A stretch of DNA of 64,000 nt from an uncultured Mucispirillum sp. Lineage in GTDB: Bacteria; Chrysiogenota; Deferribacteres; Deferribacterales; Mucispirillaceae. The stretch is from assembly GCA_944323205.1 (NCBI GenBank), contig CALURO010000007.1:116481-180480 (forward strand), written 5' to 3'. This document shows positions 26,675 through 36,543 of the stretch, one piece after another; positions within the stretch are counted from its first letter, which is position 1, and each line of letters opens with the position of its first letter. Below the pieces are notes generated by a model. That model searched no databases and had not been told where the DNA came from. It saw only the letters and a list, made by a program, of their open reading frames with translations. A program made the position numbers and the translations under genes.

Positions 26675-26686
26675 GTTCACTAGAAC
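26675..26686 (-). promoter_or_regulatory. Putative LexA operator (SOS box)
   Basis: A perfect 12-bp palindrome GTTCACTAGAAC, extended by AT-rich symmetric flanks (ATTT..ATTT), lies 19 bp upstream of the lexA start between ntrX and lexA. GTTC/GAAC half-sites recur in LexA operators of several phyla, and autoregulation of lexA-dinB is expected. Confidence 0.6.
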
Positions 26687-26716
26687 ATTTATACTATTTA
26701 TTTAGATTATTTGCAA

Positions 26717-28081
26717 CTATTTTTTATATTTTTCTAAATCATAGGCTTTAATTTTTCTATATAAATATGTTCTTTCCATATCTAACATTCTTGCAGTTTG
26801 AGTTACATTCCAACTAGTAGACTGTAATGCTTTTAAAATAAAAGTTTTTTCAAATTCATCTCTAGCTTCTTTTAATGAAGGACTGTAGTTTGTATCCACC
26901 ATATGCTGCTCTATTTCATTAACACCTGAAAGCAGTATATTTGGTGCATCTTTTACATCTAAAATATTATCTTCTGATAATACAACCATCCTTTCTACAA
27001 TATTTTTTAACTGCCTTACATTGCCAGGCCATTCATAATTTATAAAAATATTCATTAATTCTTCTGTAACCTGTTTATCCTGCAGTCCATTTATACTTAC
27101 AGTTTCCTGTATAAAATGGTTTACAAGTAGTGGTATATCATCTTTTCTTTTTCTAAGCGGTGGAACTTCTATAGGGATAACATTAATTCTGTAAAATAAA
27201 TCAGATCTAAAACGGTTAGAATCTATTTCCAGTTGTAAATCTTTATTTGTAGCAGATATTAAGCGAAAATCTGATTTTATAATATCATTTCCACCAAGTC
27301 TTGAAAATTCACCTGTTTCTAAAACTCTTAAAAGTTTTGCCTGCATCATAAGTCCCATATCGCCTATTTCATCTAAAAATAATACACCACCATCTGCTAA
27401 TTCAAACTTGCCTATTTTTCTTTTAACAGCACCAGTATATGCTCCTTTTTCTGAGCCAAAAAGCTCACTTTCTATTAATTCAGTAGGTACTGCAGAACAG
27501 TTTATTTCAACAAATGGTTTACCTGAGCGTTTACCAAGCATATGTATAAGCCTTGCAACATGTTCTTTTCCGGTGCCATTTTCCCCTGTGATTAATACCC
27601 ATGAATTCATGGACGCAATTTTTTCTATACGCTCTTTAAGTCTTGTTATCTGCTGGCTTATACCTATTAAATCATATTTTTTAATATTTTTATATTTACT
27701 GCTTCTTAAATCCTGCATTAAGCTGGCTTTATCATCAAGATGTTTGATAATCATTACAATTCTTTCAAGGGAAAGCGGCTTTTCTAGAAAATCATAAGCA
27801 CCATAACGGATAGTATCTACTGCTGTTTCTATAGTTCCATGACCGCTTATCATAATAACTTCTATTTCTGGGAAATGGCGTTTAATTTCCTTTAACCCTT
27901 CAATACCATCAATATCTGGAAGCCATATATCTAAAAATAATACATCAAATTTATTTTCCTGTAATTTTCTATATCCTTCTGCATAGTTTAAACTGTAGTC
28001 GCAGTCATAGCCTTCGTCTTCTAATATACCTTTAATTGCAGAACAAATATTTTTTTCATCATCAATAATTAATATTTTCAT
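26717..28081 (-). CDS. ntrX: NtrX-like sigma-54-dependent response regulator
   Basis: The 454-aa regulator has a receiver domain (residues 1-120; phospho-acceptor Asp in FLDIWLPDIDG), an AAA+ domain with Walker A GENGTGKEH, the sigma-54 contact loop as GAYTGA and FLDEIGDM, and a C-terminal Fis-type helix-turn-helix (ALQSTSWNVTQTARMLDMERTYLYRKI). NtrX proteins activate sigma-54 promoters linked to nitrogen, redox or envelope control. It overlaps the sensor gene by 1 bp. Confidence 0.92.
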   Translation of the reverse strand: MKILIIDDEKNICSAIKGILEDEGYDCDYSLNYAEGYRKLQENKFDVLFLDIWLPDIDGIEGLKEIKRHFPEIEVIMISGHGTIETAVDTIRYGAYDFLEKPLSLERIVMIIKHLDDKASLMQDLRSSKYKNIKKYDLIGISQQITRLKERIEKIASMNSWVLITGENGTGKEHVARLIHMLGKRSGKPFVEINCSAVPTELIESELFGSEKGAYTGAVKRKIGKFELADGGVLFLDEIGDMGLMMQAKLLRVLETGEFSRLGGNDIIKSDFRLISATNKDLQLEIDSNRFRSDLFYRINVIPIEVPPLRKRKDDIPLLVNHFIQETVSINGLQDKQVTEELMNIFINYEWPGNVRQLKNIVERMVVLSEDNILDVKDAPNILLSGVNEIEQHMVDTNYSPSLKEARDEFEKTFILKALQSTSWNVTQTARMLDMERTYLYRKIKAYDLEKYKK

Positions 28082-30255
28082 TATAATCCTCTTGGAAGTA
28101 TTATTTTAAAATATGCACCACCTGCATCATTATTGCCTGCAGTAATAGTGCCGGAATGTTCTTCTACTATTTTTTTTACTATAGCAAGTCCAAGGCCTGT
28201 TCCACCTTGACGCTTACTGAAATATGGCTTAAATAAGTTAGGTATATCGTTTTCATCTATACCTGTACCATTATCTCTAATATATATCTCTATATTATCA
28301 TTTATTTCTAATACTTCAATACTTATTATGCCATTTTCTTTACCAATAATATGAACAGCATTTAGAATAATATTTTGAAATACTCTTCTAAGCTGCAGCC
28401 TGTCTACATTAATTTCTATTTTACTATCACAGCTTATATTAAAAGTAATATTTCTGTATGTTTCTTTATATAATGATATTGTGTCATTAAGAAGTGCTGA
28501 AAGATTTATTAAATGTTTATCTGCTTTTGGAAGCCTTGCAAACATATTAAACTCTTCTATTAATTCCCGTAAGCTTTCTGACTCTGTAATAATTATGTCC
28601 ATACATTCATCTATTACTTTTCTGCTTTCAATATCTCCCATTTTTGATGCTCTGCGCTTAACCCTTTCTGCCATAAGTTTTATTGGAGTAAGTGGATTTT
28701 TAACTTCATGGGCTATTTTTGTTGCAATATCTTTCCATAATGCTACTTTTTGAGCATCAACTATATCTGTAACATCACTTAATAATATTAATACCTGATT
28801 TTCTTCACCTAATACAATTTTAGATAAACTTAAAAAGAAAATTCTATTACCATATTTATCTGATAAATCAAAGTTTTCTATTATTTCATCATTATCACTT
28901 ACCATAAAATCTTTTACACGGTTTAAAACAATATTATCAAAAGCATCTCTATGACTGCTTATAAAAATATCAGCCTTAATATTTGATTTTAATATCTGTA
29001 AATCATTTGAAACAAGTATAATAGATGAATCAACATTTTTAAATATTGCATCTATATACATATTATCTCTTGAAATTTGCTCAAACATTTCTGATAAAAC
29101 TATATTTTTAGAATAAAGTTCTGTAGTGTATGTTTTCATTTGAGCAGTCATACTGTTAAATGCAGTAACTAAATCACCTATTTCTCCACCAGTATATTCT
29201 TTAACAGTAACATCGAAATTACCACTTGATATTTTCTGGCTTGCTTTTGCAAGCTCTTCTATAGGCTTTGTGATACTTCTTGCAAAAAGCATACTAACCC
29301 AAATAGAAGAAAAAAGAAGCAGTAAAGATATTTGCAAAAGCTGCATAATACTTGAATTTTTAATAGGATATGCAAAATACACATTTTGATTATATGTAGT
29401 ATAATCTTTTTGAATAGCAGCTAAATCTTCATATAATAAAGGTGATGTATATTTTAGAATTAATATACCGCCCTGCTCTTCAGATTTATTATCTGTATAA
29501 GTTCCTGCCCAGTGTATTCCTCTTGCAATATCTTCATAACCATATATATATTTATCTCTTTCTAGTTCCTGCCTGTGAGTTAAAAGTTTTTCTAAAAGAT
29601 ATGTATCATATGAATTATTGCATTTTAAGATAATATTATTATCTTTATCAAAAACTATAATACTAGTAAATACATTATTATAAACATACCTGCATATATC
29701 ATTTGTATAATTTTCTATTTTATAAGAAGAGTATAATTCTTTTTCTGTTAGAAATGATTGAAAATAATTAAGATAATTATTTAATTCATGCTGTTCATAA
29801 TGCCTAAAATCATTTACAAGAACACCAGATTTATGTACTATGCCGTTAACCTGATTTGCAAACCATTTATTAATACTGTCATTTAAAAGCTGGCTGGAAT
29901 ATATAAAAATAATAGTTACAGGTAGAATTGTTACAACAAGGGAAAATATTAAAAGTTTTATTTTTAATGTGCCACGCTGCTCTGATAAAATCTTTACTAA
30001 ATTTCTAAAAATTAATAAAAGCAGCACTATTACTAAAATTATATTAATATTCAGCAGTAAAAACATAGAAATATTAGAGGATAAAGGATATCCCATATGA
30101 GTTATATTTTTTCCTGCTAAAATGTTAATAGCTACAACAATAAGAAAATATATTAAATATCTTCTTAATTTAACTTTAACATCACCATAAGATGGTGATG
30201 TTAAAAATTTTATAAAGTTTAGAAGTTTCGTTTTAAATTTACTAAATATTGTCAT
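28081..30255 (-). CDS. ntrY: NtrY-like membrane sensor histidine kinase
   Basis: The 724-aa kinase has three N-terminal membrane spans (about residues 30-120), a periplasmic domain, a fourth span near 305-325, then HAMP (SITKPIEELAKAS), a PAS-like region, the H-box KIAHEVKNPLTPIKL and ATPase motifs (NIILNAVHII, DNGTGIDENDIPNLF, GGTGLGLAIVKKI). It would phosphorylate the NtrX partner downstream. The periplasmic stimulus is unknown. Confidence 0.92.
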   Translation of the reverse strand: MTIFSKFKTKLLNFIKFLTSPSYGDVKVKLRRYLIYFLIVVAINILAGKNITHMGYPLSSNISMFLLLNINIILVIVLLLLIFRNLVKILSEQRGTLKIKLLIFSLVVTILPVTIIFIYSSQLLNDSINKWFANQVNGIVHKSGVLVNDFRHYEQHELNNYLNYFQSFLTEKELYSSYKIENYTNDICRYVYNNVFTSIIVFDKDNNIILKCNNSYDTYLLEKLLTHRQELERDKYIYGYEDIARGIHWAGTYTDNKSEEQGGILILKYTSPLLYEDLAAIQKDYTTYNQNVYFAYPIKNSSIMQLLQISLLLLFSSIWVSMLFARSITKPIEELAKASQKISSGNFDVTVKEYTGGEIGDLVTAFNSMTAQMKTYTTELYSKNIVLSEMFEQISRDNMYIDAIFKNVDSSIILVSNDLQILKSNIKADIFISSHRDAFDNIVLNRVKDFMVSDNDEIIENFDLSDKYGNRIFFLSLSKIVLGEENQVLILLSDVTDIVDAQKVALWKDIATKIAHEVKNPLTPIKLMAERVKRRASKMGDIESRKVIDECMDIIITESESLRELIEEFNMFARLPKADKHLINLSALLNDTISLYKETYRNITFNISCDSKIEINVDRLQLRRVFQNIILNAVHIIGKENGIISIEVLEINDNIEIYIRDNGTGIDENDIPNLFKPYFSKRQGGTGLGLAIVKKIVEEHSGTITAGNNDAGGAYFKIILPRGL

Positions 30256-30274
30256 ATAAAAATATTATTATAAA

Positions 30275-31678
30275 TTACTCTCTAAAATCTCTTAAAAATA
30301 TGACTTTTGTCATAAAAAGCTCAGAATCGATGCACTGTGTACTTTTATCTTGAAACAGTGATAAATATGTAGATATTTCTTTCTCACTTACACCTTTTTT
30401 AGATAAAATATCTGCTACTTTAGCTTTTTCTATACAGTCATATGGAAGACTAGTTAATTCATAAGGCATATCTATTTCTAAATCTGTAACAATAGTATTT
30501 CTTAATTTACCATATATGCCGCTTAAACCTGAATTATTTAACTTTAATAATCCCGGGTTTTCATATCGTGGTGCATCAGCAGTATGAGTATATCTAATTA
30601 ATAATTTTCCATCTGTAACATTATCTACTCTATAAGCAAAACCTGCTATGTCTTCATTGCTGATTAAAAGCTCTGCTATATTATTTTTATCATATCTTTT
30701 TAATACTTTCTCATTTTTATCATTTTTCTTAATGATTTCTATTTTTTCAAGACTATATTTTGGCAGAAATTCATTAAGAAAGTGATTATACTGTTTTGGA
30801 AGTGATGGTAAAAGTAAATTTTTATCTTTATTTTGTTTTATAAACTTTGCTATTTTATTTTCAAATACAAATGGACGAGCTTTTTCTGATTCTAAAATAG
30901 CACTGCCTGAATGGTCTTCTATTTTATCTTTTCCTTGTTTTAATGCATCAAAATAAGCAAGAACTTGGTTAATATTTTTTTCATTTTTATAAAGTTCAGG
31001 TGCTCCTAAATACTGTGCTATCCATTCTGTAACATACTCTACTTCATAAGAATGAGGATATACGGAATACTGTAACGAGCTTTCAGTTATATATTCTAAA
31101 GGATTAGATTTATCATAAGTTATACCATTTAATTTTAAAGATGGGTAAATTGTACTTCTTAAAAACACATCTTTTTTTGATAAAAATATGGAGATATCAT
31201 TATCTGTTTTAGTAACAAAAGATGATGGCTGCATATTGGTAAACATCATTTTTTGAAACAGCAGGTTTTTACTTTCATCATCATAAAAAGTGCGTTTTAC
31301 AGGGTTAAAAAGCTCTGAAAGATAACCTAGCTGTAGATTTTTCTCATCTTTTTCATAAGAGCGGGCAAGATTCATAATATAATCACTTGCTAAAAGTTCC
31401 ACTGTTTGAAAATTAAATGATACAAAAAACGATACATAATCTAAGTCATTTACTTTAAAGCAGGTAGAACCTTTTTCACATTTTTCTACAAACTTACATG
31501 TTGGATAAGCATATTTTTTATTATCAAAAACACAGGAATAAGTAATTTTTTTTATTTCCTTATTTTCTACTAATGTTTCATAACTGTTTGGTGCAGCAGC
31601 AAAACTTTTTGTGCTTAAGTTTAAAGTAATAAATGCCGATATACAGATAAATAGAATAACTGTAGTAATTTTTTTCAT
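30275..31678 (-). CDS. Unknown exported protein upstream of ntrYX
   Basis: The 467-aa protein has a signal peptide ending SFAAA (about residue 29). Near the N-terminus four cysteines are grouped (TYSCVFD, PTCKF, EKCEKGSTCF) and could form disulfides. A later pair stands near residues 420-450. No domain is recognised. It ends 19 bp before ntrY on the same strand, so it may be part of that operon and act in signal sensing, but this is inferred from position. Confidence 0.6.
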   Translation of the reverse strand: MKKITTVILFICISAFITLNLSTKSFAAAPNSYETLVENKEIKKITYSCVFDNKKYAYPTCKFVEKCEKGSTCFKVNDLDYVSFFVSFNFQTVELLASDYIMNLARSYEKDEKNLQLGYLSELFNPVKRTFYDDESKNLLFQKMMFTNMQPSSFVTKTDNDISIFLSKKDVFLRSTIYPSLKLNGITYDKSNPLEYITESSLQYSVYPHSYEVEYVTEWIAQYLGAPELYKNEKNINQVLAYFDALKQGKDKIEDHSGSAILESEKARPFVFENKIAKFIKQNKDKNLLLPSLPKQYNHFLNEFLPKYSLEKIEIIKKNDKNEKVLKRYDKNNIAELLISNEDIAGFAYRVDNVTDGKLLIRYTHTADAPRYENPGLLKLNNSGLSGIYGKLRNTIVTDLEIDMPYELTSLPYDCIEKAKVADILSKKGVSEKEISTYLSLFQDKSTQCIDSELFMTKVIFLRDFRE

Positions 31679-31807
31679 ATATGTAACTCCTTATATAACA
31701 TAATACTAAATATTTTTATTAAAAATTATATTATTAAAAAAAAATGTTTGCAAGGATTTATAGTATAATGTATATATTTTTTTATTATTTTTAAAATGAG
31801 GCATTGC

Positions 31808-32581
31808 ATGAGTGATTTTGAACAGCGTACTGAGGAATATGGTACAGCAATACTAAAACTTGTTAGAGTTAAAGAAGCAGCAGGCTCAAATACTAGATTA
31901 TTTGGTAATATTGTATTTTCAATGAAGCATTATAAAGAAGGCGATAATGAAATGATGCTTGTTAGAATAATACCTGTTTCAAGTAATGCTGTAAGACCTA
32001 TAAAAAGTACCTCTGGTAATGCGTCTGACCAGTTATCTATTAATAAAATGTATGCACTTGTAAACCACAGAAGTAACTCTATTGAATTTGGTCCTACTCA
32101 AGGTTTATTCCTTGATAAAAACCTTAGAAATAAAGGTATAGGCACATTTGCTTTTAATGAACTTATTGTTTGGCTTAGGGAGAACTTTCAAGAGTATTCT
32201 ATTACACCTTTTGATTTTGTTACAGCAGATAATATAGAAGATAATGAAAGAGAAATAAGAAATAAATTTCTGGAAAATTTTGGCTTTACTCTTGGATTTA
32301 CTGATGTAACTCAGAGAAATGGTACTATGAAAGCTAAAAAACCTTCTCTTTTAAAATCTTATACTAATCCTGATAAATTAGAAGAAGTAGATATTGAAAA
32401 ATTCTTTTTTAACCTGCTTAATGAAAGAAATAAACTTGAAAAAGAATATAATGAATTAAAAGTAGAATATGCTGCCCGTGGTGAAGAGCTTTTAGGTGGT
32501 ATGCCAAAAGGTGATTTAATAAAATATACTGTTATAGGTTCAATTGCTGTTCTAGTTATTATGCTTCTGCTGATTTTGTAG
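31808..32581 (+). CDS. GNAT acetyltransferase-like protein with C-terminal membrane anchor
   Basis: The 257-aa protein contains a GNAT-type acetyl-CoA site (LDKNLRNKGIGTFAFNELI, residues about 105-123) and a following segment with FLENFGFTLGF. A charged coiled-coil stretch (about 190-225) and a terminal hydrophobic segment (last 20 residues) suggest a tail-anchored inner-membrane protein. ATG 31808 is chosen because GAGG (31798-31801) lies 6 bp upstream; ATG 31796 precedes it. The substrate is unknown. It is 9 bp upstream of the dehydratase-like gene. Confidence 0.68.
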   Translation: MSDFEQRTEEYGTAILKLVRVKEAAGSNTRLFGNIVFSMKHYKEGDNEMMLVRIIPVSSNAVRPIKSTSGNASDQLSINKMYALVNHRSNSIEFGPTQGLFLDKNLRNKGIGTFAFNELIVWLRENFQEYSITPFDFVTADNIEDNEREIRNKFLENFGFTLGFTDVTQRNGTMKAKKPSLLKSYTNPDKLEEVDIEKFFFNLLNERNKLEKEYNELKVEYAARGEELLGGMPKGDLIKYTVIGSIAVLVIMLLLIL

Positions 32582-32590
32582 AGGTTATAA

Positions 32591-33595
32591 TTGAAAAAAA
32601 TTGGATTTACTACAACAATACCTGTAGAGTTTATACTTGCAGGTGGCAATATTCCTGTTGATTTAAATAATATTTTTGTATGCAGCCCTAACCCAAATAA
32701 TTTAATTGATGAAGCACAAAATGATGGTCTACCTAGAAACTGCTGTTCATGGATAAAAGGTCTTTATTCTGTAGCTGTTAAAGAAAAATCAGTTGATGAA
32801 GTCATATCTGTTACAAATGGTGACTGCAGTAATACTCATGCTTTAACTGAGCTTTATTCTGCAAATAATATAAAAGTTCACCCTTTTGCCTACCCTTATG
32901 AAGAAAAAGAGCCTTATTCTGCTTTAAAAAATCAAATGCTTGCTTTAGGTAATGCACTTAATGTTACTTTTGATGATGTATATGAATGCTGCAAAATTAC
33001 AGATAAAATCCGCAAAAAATTAAAAAAGATAGATGAAATGACTGTTCAAGGCTATATTACAGGTTTTGAAAACCATTTATATCTTGTATCTTCTACTGAT
33101 TTTAACAGTAATTTAGATAAATTTTCAAAAGATGTTGATGATTTAATAGAAAAAGCATATAAAAGAAATATTGATAATAAATATGTACGACTTGGCTGTA
33201 TTGGTGTCCCTACAATTAACCCTGCAATGTATGATTTTATAGAAAGCAAAAACTGTAAAATAGTTTTTAATGAAGTGCAGCGTCAGTTTAGCATACCTTC
33301 AGAAAATCCAGATTATGTTAAAAGATATTTAGAATATACATATCCTTATGGAGTAATGGACAGAATAAAAGACATAAAAGAACAGGTAAAAGAAAGAAAA
33401 ATTGATGGATTAATCCATTATGTACAGTCATTCTGTTACAGACAGATTCAGGATATTTTAATTAAGAAACATTTAGATATTCCTGTATTAACTATTGAAG
33501 GGGACAGCCCGGGCGATATAGACGGCAGAACTAAAATACGCATTGACTCCTATATAGAAATGCTTGAAATGAAAAAAAGAAAGAGAAACATATGA
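32591..33595 (+). CDS. 2-hydroxyacyl-CoA dehydratase-like iron-sulfur protein (single subunit)
   Basis: The 334-aa protein belongs to the HgdB/BcrB-like family. Conserved-looking cysteines occur in RNCCSW (about residue 51), TNGDCSN (about 78) and a late QSFCYRQIQD (about 280), and could bind Fe-S clusters. Only one such subunit is present, unlike classical two-subunit dehydratases. This resembles the orphan YjiM/YjiL pair of E. coli or the double-cubane cluster proteins. The start is TTG 32591 with GAGG upstream. The stop overlaps the activase start (ATGA). Confidence 0.75.
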   Translation: MKKIGFTTTIPVEFILAGGNIPVDLNNIFVCSPNPNNLIDEAQNDGLPRNCCSWIKGLYSVAVKEKSVDEVISVTNGDCSNTHALTELYSANNIKVHPFAYPYEEKEPYSALKNQMLALGNALNVTFDDVYECCKITDKIRKKLKKIDEMTVQGYITGFENHLYLVSSTDFNSNLDKFSKDVDDLIEKAYKRNIDNKYVRLGCIGVPTINPAMYDFIESKNCKIVFNEVQRQFSIPSENPDYVKRYLEYTYPYGVMDRIKDIKEQVKERKIDGLIHYVQSFCYRQIQDILIKKHLDIPVLTIEGDSPGDIDGRTKIRIDSYIEMLEMKKRKRNI

Positions 33596-34338
33596 AAAAT
33601 ATTGGTATAGATTTAGGTTCAAGATATGTAAAACTTGTTAAAGAAGATGATGGTCAAATAGAATATAATCTTTTTGATACAGTAAGTTTTTATAAACAGT
33701 ATATATCCAGAGATGGAATAAATACTTATATAGATACTAAAAAACTTGGTCTTAATGATGATTATAAAATAGTAGCTACAGGGTATGGGAGAAATTTAAT
33801 GTCATTTTCTAATGCTGAAATTATATCAGAAATTAAAGCTCATTTCAGGGGAGCTTTAAGGCAGACTGGAGATGACAGTTTTATATTAATAGATATTGGC
33901 GGGCAAGACAGTAAAGTAATTCTTGGAAAAGAAGGATATATAGAAGACTTTATTATGAATGATAAATGTGCAGCTAGTACAGGAAGATTTGCTGAAAATG
34001 CATGTTCAGTTTTAGGAATAAGTATAGATGAGCTGTCACAGATGCAAAATAACCCTGCAAATCTTTCAAGCACATGTGCAGTATTCTGTGAAAGCGAGCT
34101 TATAGGGCTTATGGCTTCAGGGGTTGAAATAGAAAGTATTGCCGCAGGAATAAATAAATCTATTGCTAAACGGCTTTTACCATTGATTAAATCATTTCAA
34201 GCTGATAGAATATATGCTTCTGGTGGAGTTGCAAATAATAAAAGCTTAATTTTATTTATTTCTCAGCTTATAGGTAAAAATGTAACACCACTTAATAATC
34301 CACAATTTAATGGAGCATTAGGCTGTCTGCCGCTGTAG
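33592..34338 (+). CDS. ATP-dependent activase of the BadF/HgdC family
   Basis: The 248-aa protein has the ASKHA ATPase fold: GIDLGSRYVKLV at the N-terminus, DIGGQDSKVI near residue 101, and YASGGVANNKSL near the end. Two cysteines for a bridging [4Fe-4S] cluster are in NDKCAASTGRF and SSTCAVFCESE. Such activases inject low-potential electrons into their partner at the cost of ATP. The 4-bp overlap with the upstream gene identifies that protein as its partner. Confidence 0.88.
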   Translation: MKNIGIDLGSRYVKLVKEDDGQIEYNLFDTVSFYKQYISRDGINTYIDTKKLGLNDDYKIVATGYGRNLMSFSNAEIISEIKAHFRGALRQTGDDSFILIDIGGQDSKVILGKEGYIEDFIMNDKCAASTGRFAENACSVLGISIDELSQMQNNPANLSSTCAVFCESELIGLMASGVEIESIAAGINKSIAKRLLPLIKSFQADRIYASGGVANNKSLILFISQLIGKNVTPLNNPQFNGALGCLPL

Positions 34339-34363
34339 AATATTTTATTACAAGGGTATTTAT

Positions 34364-36349
34364 ATGGATATGATTTTAAGAGATATTACTCTAATTTTTG
34401 CAGTATCTACAATAGTTTTATTAATATGTGCAAAAATAAAAATACCAGGTATTTTAGGATATTTACTTACTGGTCTTTTAATTGGTCCTAACGGACTTGC
34501 TTTTATCTCTAATACAGAAAATGTATCACATATGGCAGAAATTGGCGTTATTCTGCTTCTCTTTACTATCGGTTTAGAGTTTTCTCTACAGCAGCTTCTT
34601 GCATTAAAACGCTCTGCTCTTGGTGGCGGTATGCTGCAGGTATTTTTAACATCTATTTTCATTACAATTCTTTGCATGATTATGGGTATTAATACAGAAT
34701 TATCTATATTTATAGGTATGATAATTGCACCATCATCAACAGCTATTGTTTTAAAACTTTTAATGGAAAGAGGTGAAGTAGAATCACCTTATGGCAGAAT
34801 AACAACAAGTGTGCTTATTTTTCAGGATATTGCAGTAATACCTATGATGCTGATAGCAAGAATGTTAGCTCCAGGAAATGACTCATCTATTGCAGATATT
34901 GCAATAACTTTAGGATATGCAATTATTGTTGTAGTTCTTTTATTTGCTGCTGCAAGATTTATTGTTCCAAAACTTTTAGCAAAAGTTACAAAAACAAGAA
35001 GCAGAGAAGTATTTTTATTTTCCATAATATTAATATGTATGATAGTTGCTATTATAACAAACAAAGCTGGCCTTTCTTTAGCTCTTGGAGCATTTTTAGC
35101 TGGTATGATAGTAAGTGAAACAGGTTACGGATATCAGGCTCTTGGTAATGTTGTGCCATTTAAAGATGTTTTTACAGGTTTCTTTTTCATATCTATTGGT
35201 ATGATGATTAATGTTAATACATTTTTAGCTCACCCTGCCCTTATTTTATTTTTAGCTTTTCTTGTTATAATTATAAAAGCATTAGTTACAACAATGTCTA
35301 TAAGTATTTTAGGCTATTCCCTTGAAACATCATTAAAAACTGGTCTTGCTCTTGCTCAAGTGGGAGAATTTTCTTTTATTCTTGCTACAACAGGTTTACA
35401 GGACGGTATCTTTAATGAATTTCAAAACTCATTATTTATAACTATTGCAGTTATATCAATGATTGCTACACCTTTTATGATGATATATTCTACCCAGATT
35501 GCAAAACTGCTTTCAAAACTGCCTCTTCCTGCAAATATTATAAAAGGCTACTTTCATGAAAAAAAATCTGACAAAAAAATATTTAATGACCATATTGTAT
35601 TAGTTGGATTTGGACTTTCAGGCAGAATGATTGCAAAAGCAGCAATACAGTCAGGTATTGATTATATAGTTATAGAAATGAACCCAAATACTGTACAGAC
35701 TGAAAAACAAAAAGGCACACCTATTTTTTACGGCGATGCATCTCAAGAAGAAATTTTAGACCATGCATCTATTACAAAAGCACGCTCAATAGTTATTTCT
35801 GGAGCAGATTTTCATACTACTAAAAATATAGTAGAAACAGCCAGAAGATTAAACCCAACATTAATTATTATAGCTAGAACTCGCTTTAAAGCATATAATG
35901 CAGCATTAAAAGAATTAGGTGCATCTGAAGTTATTTCTGAAGAAGTAGAATCTGCTGTATCACTGCTTTCTGTTGTATTTAAACACTACTATATACCAGA
36001 AGAAAATATTGCAGCAATAGAAGCAGAACTTCGTCAGGAAGATATTGCAGCTATTTCTAAAAAACATCAGGATAAAAAAATCTCTACTCTTGGTGTGAAA
36101 GGACTGTCAGTAGAAACAATTACAGTACCTGTTGGTTCAAAATATTCAGGCTGCTCTCTGCGGGCTCTTGATGCCAGATTTAAATACAACATTAATATTA
36201 TTGCAGTAAAATCTGGTGTACAGGTAAAAGTATCCCCTGGCTCTGACGATAAAATAAATGACAGAGATGAACTTATAGTTACTGGTAAAAATAGCGATAT
36301 TGCTGTATTTGCATCTATTTTAAATGAAAAAATAAAACCAGCAACTTAA
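34364..36349 (+). CDS. Kef-type monovalent cation:proton antiporter with RCK domains
   Basis: The 661-aa protein has a CPA2 exchanger domain of about 12-13 spans (residues 1-385), a cytoplasmic Rossmann RCK_N domain (DHIVLVGFGLSGRMIAKAA, about 405-520) and a C-terminal RCK_C/TrkA_C domain (about 570-655). It resembles KefB/KefC/YbaL-type K+ efflux systems gated by nucleotides or thiols. It is 25 bp downstream of the activase and may share its transcript. Confidence 0.9.
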   Translation: MDMILRDITLIFAVSTIVLLICAKIKIPGILGYLLTGLLIGPNGLAFISNTENVSHMAEIGVILLLFTIGLEFSLQQLLALKRSALGGGMLQVFLTSIFITILCMIMGINTELSIFIGMIIAPSSTAIVLKLLMERGEVESPYGRITTSVLIFQDIAVIPMMLIARMLAPGNDSSIADIAITLGYAIIVVVLLFAAARFIVPKLLAKVTKTRSREVFLFSIILICMIVAIITNKAGLSLALGAFLAGMIVSETGYGYQALGNVVPFKDVFTGFFFISIGMMINVNTFLAHPALILFLAFLVIIIKALVTTMSISILGYSLETSLKTGLALAQVGEFSFILATTGLQDGIFNEFQNSLFITIAVISMIATPFMMIYSTQIAKLLSKLPLPANIIKGYFHEKKSDKKIFNDHIVLVGFGLSGRMIAKAAIQSGIDYIVIEMNPNTVQTEKQKGTPIFYGDASQEEILDHASITKARSIVISGADFHTTKNIVETARRLNPTLIIIARTRFKAYNAALKELGASEVISEEVESAVSLLSVVFKHYYIPEENIAAIEAELRQEDIAAISKKHQDKKISTLGVKGLSVETITVPVGSKYSGCSLRALDARFKYNINIIAVKSGVQVKVSPGSDDKINDRDELIVTGKNSDIAVFASILNEKIKPAT

Positions 36350-36463
36350 TTTTAGCTAATTTCATATTAACATTATATATTAATACTTATTTATACAATT
36401 TTATACAATTAAATAAAACAGCACTCTATATTTGTAGTTTTACTTGATTTTACATAAAAAAAT

Positions 36464-36485
36464 GGAACAGGTAAAAACCTGTTCC
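36464..36485 (-). terminator. Hairpin with T tract on the minus strand
   Basis: GGAACAGG and CCTGTTCC pair around a short loop. On the plus strand it is followed by ACTTTCT, a weak tract; on the minus strand it is followed by ATTTTTTTATG, a proper terminator shape. No minus-strand gene ends here, so it may work bidirectionally for the antiporter gene or end an antisense transcript. Confidence 0.5.
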
Positions 36486-36516
36486 ACTTTCTACAAAAAG
36501 GAGGGAGTTTATTTAA

Positions 36517-36543
36517 ATGCATTACTATGCAAAAAAATACTGA
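36517..36543 (+). other. Possible 8-codon leader ORF with strong ribosome-binding site
   Basis: AGGAGGGAG (about 36499-36507) is a near-perfect Shine-Dalgarno sequence, and the following ATG opens only eight codons (MHYYAKKY) before TGA. A better-placed promoter for aconitase lies downstream (36695-36723), so the ORF is not part of the main acn transcript. Otherwise the 36350-36694 region is AT-rich and holds no recognisable gene. Confidence 0.3.
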
